Below are positions 60,327-64,000 of a stretch of DNA of 64,000 nt, in pieces (position 1 is the stretch's first letter; every line of letters begins with the position of its first letter). This DNA comes from an uncultured Acidobacteriia bacterium (GTDB taxonomy: Bacteria > Acidobacteriota > Terriglobia > Bryobacterales > Bryobacteraceae), in assembly GCA_903907865.1 (NCBI GenBank), contig CAIVPR010000164.1, positions 1-64,000 on the forward strand, read 5' to 3'. Under the pieces are notes generated by a model, which made no database searches, was not told the origin of the DNA, and worked only from the letters and a program-made list of their open reading frames with translations. A program made the translations under genes and the position numbers.

Positions 60327-62141
60327 TTAGAGGGTCCCGCCCGTTACCGGCGTCCCGGCGTAGGAAATCAACAGCTGGAATTTCTGCATGTCCCACGCGG
60401 CCGTGGGGCACCGTTCGGCGCAGAGGCCGCAGTGGACGCAGACGTCCTCGTCCTTGACCATCAGCCGCGAGGTTTGCGGCAGCGCCAAAGACGCGAACAG
60501 CGCCTGGTTGGGATTGACGGCCGGGGCGGAAAGTTTCGTCCGCAACTCCGGCTCGGGGGCGTCCGGCGTGATGGTGAGGCACTGGACTGGGCAGATGTCG
60601 ATACAGGCGTCGCACTCGATGCAGAGTTTGTCTGTGAAGGCCGTTTCGACGTCGCAGTTGAGGCAGCGCTCTACCTCGCGCGCCACCTGTTCGGGCGTGA
60701 AGCCCAGTTCGACTTCCACATGCAGGTCTTCGAAACGCTGCACCAAGTCGACGTGCTTCATCTTCTGTCGGGCGGCCTTCTCGTAGTCGTTCGAGTAGCT
60801 CCACTCGCTGATGCCCATCTTCTGGCTGACGAGGTTCATGCCCCAGGCCGGACGGTCTGTGACCGGCGTGCCTTGGCAGTGGCGGTCGATGGAGATCGCC
60901 GCCTGGTGGCCGTGTTCGACAGCCCAAATGATGTTGTTCGGGCCCCAAGCGGCGTCGCCGCCGAAGAAGACGCCCGGCAGCGTGGACTGGTGGGTGGTCT
61001 TGTCGACCACGGGCATGTCCCACTTGCCGAAGTCGAGGCCGAGATCGCGCTCAATCCAGGGGAACGCGTTCTCCTGGCCGATGGCGAGGATCACGTCGTC
61101 ACAGGGCAGGATGACGGAATCGATGATGGTGGAGCGCTTGGCGTCGGCGTCCCATTCGAGTCGCTCGAACTCCATGCCGACCAGCTTGCCGTCCTCCACC
61201 ACGAACCGCTTCGGCGCGTGGTTGATGACGATGTCGATCTGCTCTTCTTCCGCGTCCTCAAGTTCCCACGGGGAGGCCTTGAAGAACTGGCGGGGACGGC
61301 GCGCCATAACCTTGACGTCCTTGCCGCCCAGACGGCGGGCCGACCGGCAGCAATCCATGGCCGTGTTGCCGACGCCGATGATGAGGACCTTTTCGCCGAT
61401 GCTGTCGATGTGGCCGAAGGCGAGCGAGCCGAGCCAGTCGATGCCGATGTGGATGTTGGGGGTGGAGTTGCCGTCGGCATCATACCGACCGGGCAGGTCG
61501 AGATCCTTGCCGCGCGGGGCGCCGCTGCCGATGAAGACCGCGTCGTAACCTTCGTCCAAGAGCGCCTTGAGGCTGCTGACCGGCGAGTTGTAGCGGATGT
61601 CGACGCCCATGTCGAGGATCGCGCTGGTCTCTTCGGCGAGCACCTGTTCGGGCAGACGGAACGACGGGATGTTGGTCCGCATCAGGCCGCCCGGCTTGTC
61701 GTACTTCTCGAACATGGTGACCGAATAGCCGTGGGGCATCAGGTCGTTGGCCACTGTGAGGGAGGCGGGACCGGCACCGACGCAGGCGACGCGCTTGCCG
61801 TTCTTCTTTTCGGGGGCTTGGGGAAGACGCGCCGAGATGTCGCCGTGGTGGTCGGCCGCGACGCGCTTCAGACGGCAGATGGCGACGGGTTTTTCAAGAC
61901 CTTCGCCCGCAAGCGACGGCAAGCGACCACGGCGGCAAGCCGGTTCGCAGGGCCGGTCGCACGTGCGCCCGAGGATCGCCGGGAAGACGTTGGACTCCCG
62001 GTTGAGCATGTATGCGTCGCCGTAGCGGCCTTGGGCGATCAACCGGATGTACTCGGGCACGTTGGTGTGGGCCGGGCAGGCCCACTGGCAATCGACGACT
62101 TTATGGTAGTACGCCGGATTGCCGGTGTCGGAGGGATTCAT
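60327..62141 (-). CDS. GltD-like FAD/NAD(P) oxidoreductase with C-terminal 4Fe-4S domains
   Basis: 604 residues. The N-terminus has the glutamate-synthase-small-subunit-type cysteine region (DCQWACPAHTNVPEYI, GRTCDRPCEPACRRG). Two dinucleotide folds follow: FAD site VACVGAGPASLTVANDL and NAD(P) site LIIGVGNTAMDCC, and VFFGGDAAWGPNNI binds the FAD end. The C-terminal ~140 residues hold two 4Fe-4S sites: CIECDACIDICP and CVHCGLCAERCP. First gene of the korAB operon, so it likely exchanges electrons between ferredoxin and NAD(P)H for the Kor reaction. Confidence 0.9.
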   Translation of the reverse strand: MNPSDTGNPAYYHKVVDCQWACPAHTNVPEYIRLIAQGRYGDAYMLNRESNVFPAILGRTCDRPCEPACRRGRLPSLAGEGLEKPVAICRLKRVAADHHGDISARLPQAPEKKNGKRVACVGAGPASLTVANDLMPHGYSVTMFEKYDKPGGLMRTNIPSFRLPEQVLAEETSAILDMGVDIRYNSPVSSLKALLDEGYDAVFIGSGAPRGKDLDLPGRYDADGNSTPNIHIGIDWLGSLAFGHIDSIGEKVLIIGVGNTAMDCCRSARRLGGKDVKVMARRPRQFFKASPWELEDAEEEQIDIVINHAPKRFVVEDGKLVGMEFERLEWDADAKRSTIIDSVILPCDDVILAIGQENAFPWIERDLGLDFGKWDMPVVDKTTHQSTLPGVFFGGDAAWGPNNIIWAVEHGHQAAISIDRHCQGTPVTDRPAWGMNLVSQKMGISEWSYSNDYEKAARQKMKHVDLVQRFEDLHVEVELGFTPEQVAREVERCLNCDVETAFTDKLCIECDACIDICPVQCLTITPDAPEPELRTKLSAPAVNPNQALFASLALPQTSRLMVKDEDVCVHCGLCAERCPTAAWDMQKFQLLISYAGTPVTGGTL

Positions 62142-62299
62142 TCACTCGTTCCTTGGAGGGAGCCTGAAGGGGTTCTGGACGTACAGAGGCCGGGCTCAAG
62201 TCAAAGAGAGTATTGTATCGAACGGGTTTCGATGGAGGCGGCAATGGGGCTTTCTCCTCGTTGACGGGCCCATCCAAGCCCGCGAGGGCCCATCCCAGT

Positions 62300-62722
62300 T
62301 CAAATGAAGAGTTCGACGCCGGTGTTAAAGAAGGTTGCTAGCTTCTTCGCCTGAGCTTTGCTGATGCCGCGCTTGCCTGTGACAATGTCGGATACTTGGC
62401 TGCGCGTTCCGAGCACGGGCACCAGGTCCGCTTGTTTGAGACCCCGCTGCTCCATGAAGAACTTGACTACTTCGCACGGGGGATAATCGGGGGATTCGCA
62501 AACCGGCTCGTAGACTTGGACGAGGGCCGCAAGCAGCTGCCGGAGAGCAGATTCCTCCGGGGTCAATTGCCGGGGCGGAAAATCCAATGCTTCCATACGC
62601 TCCACAATGCGGTCGTATTCCGTTTCGTTTTCTGGCAGCCTAGGCAGCTCGGACGCCAGAAGTCTGCCGTAGACGGCAGGGTCGAAATGTGCTTCGGTCT
62701 TTATCAGGTCCATTTCATCCAC
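62300..62722 (-). CDS. higA: HigA-type antitoxin with XRE helix-turn-helix
   Basis: 140 residues. The N-terminal helical region (LPRLPENETEYDRIVERMEALD) is followed by a C-terminal HTH: VVKFFMEQRGLKQADLVPVLGTRSQVSDIVTGKRGISKAQAKKLATFF. This is the HigA/HTH antitoxin form paired with HigB toxins of the type below. The gene overlaps the toxin 3' end by 19 bases. Confidence 0.88.
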   Translation of the reverse strand: MDEMDLIKTEAHFDPAVYGRLLASELPRLPENETEYDRIVERMEALDFPPRQLTPEESALRQLLAALVQVYEPVCESPDYPPCEVVKFFMEQRGLKQADLVPVLGTRSQVSDIVTGKRGISKAQAKKLATFFNTGVELFI

Positions 62723-63006
62723 TCCTTGCGGTCATATTCCTTGTGGTTCAGGAGGGCCTTGACATAGATTGTTTGCGACATGTACGAGACACGCACAATC
62801 AACCTGTAGCTTCCGCCCATGATATTGAAAATTAGAACGTTGCCGACTTGATCGGCGTCCGGAAAGTCTTTCCGAACCTCGTGCAGCCCGCGCCAACCGG
62901 CACTTTTTGCAGCGCGAAACCAGATGTCCGCTTGAACGCATGAAGCTGGATGCCGCTCAGCCATCTTCATCAAGTTGGGCTTGCTGATCACGTTCACAAG
63001 GCCCAT
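62704..63006 (-). CDS. higB: HigB-type mRNA interferase toxin
   Basis: 100 residues: LVNVISKPNLMKMAERHPA, ADIWFRAAKSAGWRGLHEVRKDFPDADQVGNVLIFNIMGGSYRLIVRVSYMSQTIYVKALLNHKEYDRKEW. The last block is the conserved HigB_toxin signature with the His-x-x-Tyr end. It would cut mRNA on ribosomes when not held by HigA. Toxin-first order is normal for higBA. Confidence 0.9.
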   Translation of the reverse strand: MGLVNVISKPNLMKMAERHPASCVQADIWFRAAKSAGWRGLHEVRKDFPDADQVGNVLIFNIMGGSYRLIVRVSYMSQTIYVKALLNHKEYDRKEWMKWT

Positions 63007-63130
63007 GATAGCAAAACGCGAACTCCAATGTAAGCGGAATGCGTACTGCGCGCTTTTGGCACAAGGCTGTTCGCGTCATTGGCCTTCTTTGATGAGAATA
63101 CACGGGCGCTGGCGGTTATGATGGGAACTG

Positions 63131-63451
63131 ATGGCTGTCCATGATTCCTTGCTGCACGAAATTGTCCGCCGTGTCTTGACGGTCGCACAGCCCGTCAAAA
63201 TTATCCTGTTCGGCTCCGCCGCGACAGGCCAGATGACCCGCGACAGCGACATCGACCTGCTGGTTGTTGACAGCAAGCCGAAGCATGCGCTCCAAGAAGT
63301 GGTGGATATCCGGAAAGCCATCGGCGACGTGGAATACCCCGTGGATGTGCTGATCATTGCCAAGGACCGGTTCGAGGCCACGAAGGATTTGGTCGGAGGC
63401 ATCGCGTTCCCCGCGCACAAGTACGGACGGGTGATTTATGAAGCCGCGTGA
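63131..63451 (+). CDS. MNT-type nucleotidyltransferase antitoxin
   Basis: 106 residues. Nucleotidyltransferase core: IILFGSAATGQMTRDSDIDLLVV (GSxxxG...SDxDL) and VEYPVDVLII. MntA-type antitoxins AMPylate and silence their HEPN RNase partner. Here the partner gene directly after it is truncated, see 63438-63548. Confidence 0.85.
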   Translation: MAVHDSLLHEIVRRVLTVAQPVKIILFGSAATGQMTRDSDIDLLVVDSKPKHALQEVVDIRKAIGDVEYPVDVLIIAKDRFEATKDLVGGIAFPAHKYGRVIYEAA

Positions 63452-63548
63452 TGCAGAGATCCGCGGCTTGGTGGCCCAGTGGTTGCAGAAGGCCGACTTG
63501 GAACGGCTCAGAAGAAGATCATGCGCTCGTTCCGGACGCGTTCGATGA
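63438..63548 (+). pseudogene. Truncated HEPN-domain toxin
   Basis: The ATG at 63438 overlaps the MNT end by 14 bases, the usual spacing for MNT-HEPN pairs. The first ~22 residues are HEPN-like (MKPRDAEIRGLVAQWLQKAD), then the frame runs into unrelated sequence and stops after 36 residues, where a ~100-130-residue protein with an RxxxxH site is expected. The break coincides with the 3' end of the minus-strand gene at 63508. Confidence 0.65.
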
Positions 63549-64000
63549 ACGCGTCAAAGCCCTGCTTAACCGTCCGGAAGCGTTCTGCTGTTGCCGCGAT
63601 GCCCGGCGGGCCAAAGAGACCCGAGTTTAATACGCTGCGAACCAGGGGCGGATCGGACCCGTCTTCCATTGGTGCCGTCCTGGTTTGAATGGAGTTGCCT
63701 GACGTCCGCCAAAGGAATCGCCCGCAGGCACCCCGCTTGGAGTTCTTGAACCCGACCATTCCCGCAAGATACTCGAAAGTGTCGAACGCCTCGGCATATC
63801 TAGAGTCATCTGGCAAAGAATCCCGCATCACGTCCCTGAGGGCTTCGAAAACGTGGTCGTTCGATGGGGTGTGATGCCGCTCCAGACCCGGCAACTCAAA
63901 CGCGAGGACCGCCTGGGCGTTGACGACATCAACAATGGGACGGTCATTCGGATCCCAAACGTGGCGCACGTTTGTTTCCAAAAGCCGTCGCAAGGTTGAG
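63508..64000 (-). CDS. Hypothetical protein, partial at the right edge
   Basis: The frame is open to the end of the window; the TTG at 63993 is only the first possible start seen. At least 161 residues: NAQAVLAFELPGLERHHTPSND, VMRDSLPDDSRYAEAFDTFEYLAGMV, and a C-terminal FDAFIERVRNERMIFF. No family recognised. Its C-terminus overlaps the HEPN remnant on the other strand, which suggests it arrived with the rearrangement that broke that toxin. Confidence 0.55.
   Translation of the reverse strand, partial: STLRRLLETNVRHVWDPNDRPIVDVVNAQAVLAFELPGLERHHTPSNDHVFEALRDVMRDSLPDDSRYAEAFDTFEYLAGMVGFKNSKRGACGRFLWRTSGNSIQTRTAPMEDGSDPPLVRSVLNSGLFGPPGIAATAERFRTVKQGFDAFIERVRNERMIFF

Noticed and set aside
58566-62264. 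Plus-strand open frame of 1,232 codons across the kor operon
   Set aside because: It runs opposite three fully recognisable minus-strand genes, has no known motif and has the composition of antisense high-GC code.

Overview
The window looks like chromosomal DNA of an acidobacterium, most likely of the Bryobacterales/Solibacter lineage. This is inferred from gene content, not from a marker gene: high GC, Oar-type TonB-dependent receptors, a paired DUF1501/DUF1549-DUF1553 operon, an acidobacterial-style FtsX/MacB permease, a PSCyt1 cytochrome, two consecutive haem-copper oxidase subunit III-like genes, and many secreted beta-propeller proteins.

Layout. 1-3042 is an IS66 transposase tail reading in frame into the 3' part of a TonB-dependent receptor. 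3158-3247 is tRNA-Ser(GGA). Its 3' end is repeated exactly (26 bp) at 5920-5945, and these repeats bracket a 2.7-kb integrated element encoding a tyrosine recombinase, a basic protein and a serine recombinase. The remnant of another integrase and a lower-GC divergent pair of unknown membrane proteins (6331-8315) follow. 8441-11879 is the DUF1501/DUF1549 operon. 11932-12743 holds HicBA and a ParD gene with a broken ParE. 12850-17674 is a coupled run of rarA, a SpoU methyltransferase and an S9 peptidase. 17695-21898 holds YdcF, an MBL-fold protein, a transposase relic, a frameshifted PQQ dehydrogenase and its cytochrome c. 21948-23351 is a tightly packed toxin-antitoxin run. 23452-27820 holds a 2-keto-3-deoxy acid dehydratase, an aldehyde dehydrogenase, LemA and an amidase. 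28312-30083 is the Fo half of an ATP synthase (atpE, atpB, atpI, atpZ). 30174-33242 is an intact TonB-dependent receptor.

From 33255 onward come a radical SAM protein, a large ketosynthase, a KdsC-like phosphatase, ParDE, a propeller/cytochrome pair, an Rpn-like nuclease, a mannonate-dehydratase-like protein, an aminotransferase, a tannase-family esterase, an SCP2 protein, an FtsX-type permease, a GNAT, a PpiC isomerase, the oxidase III genes, a BNR propeller coupled to an OmpA-like barrel, a ThuA protein, an esterase-propeller fusion, a 2-oxoacid:ferredoxin oxidoreductase operon, HigBA, and MNT/HEPN genes of which the HEPN is broken.

Genes that appear to work together: the FAH protein and KGSA-type aldehyde dehydrogenase would turn a 2-keto-3-deoxy pentonate into 2-oxoglutarate. 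The KorAB pair plus a GltD-like flavoprotein with ferredoxin domains would move electrons between 2-oxoacids, ferredoxin and probably NAD(P)H. The PQQ dehydrogenase and diheme cytochrome would form a periplasmic alcohol-oxidising pair if the frameshift is not real. Eight small toxin-antitoxin or MNT-type loci, several broken, and traces of at least four mobile elements show repeated acquisition and decay. The best candidate for something undescribed is the minimal two-recombinase element in tRNA-Ser.
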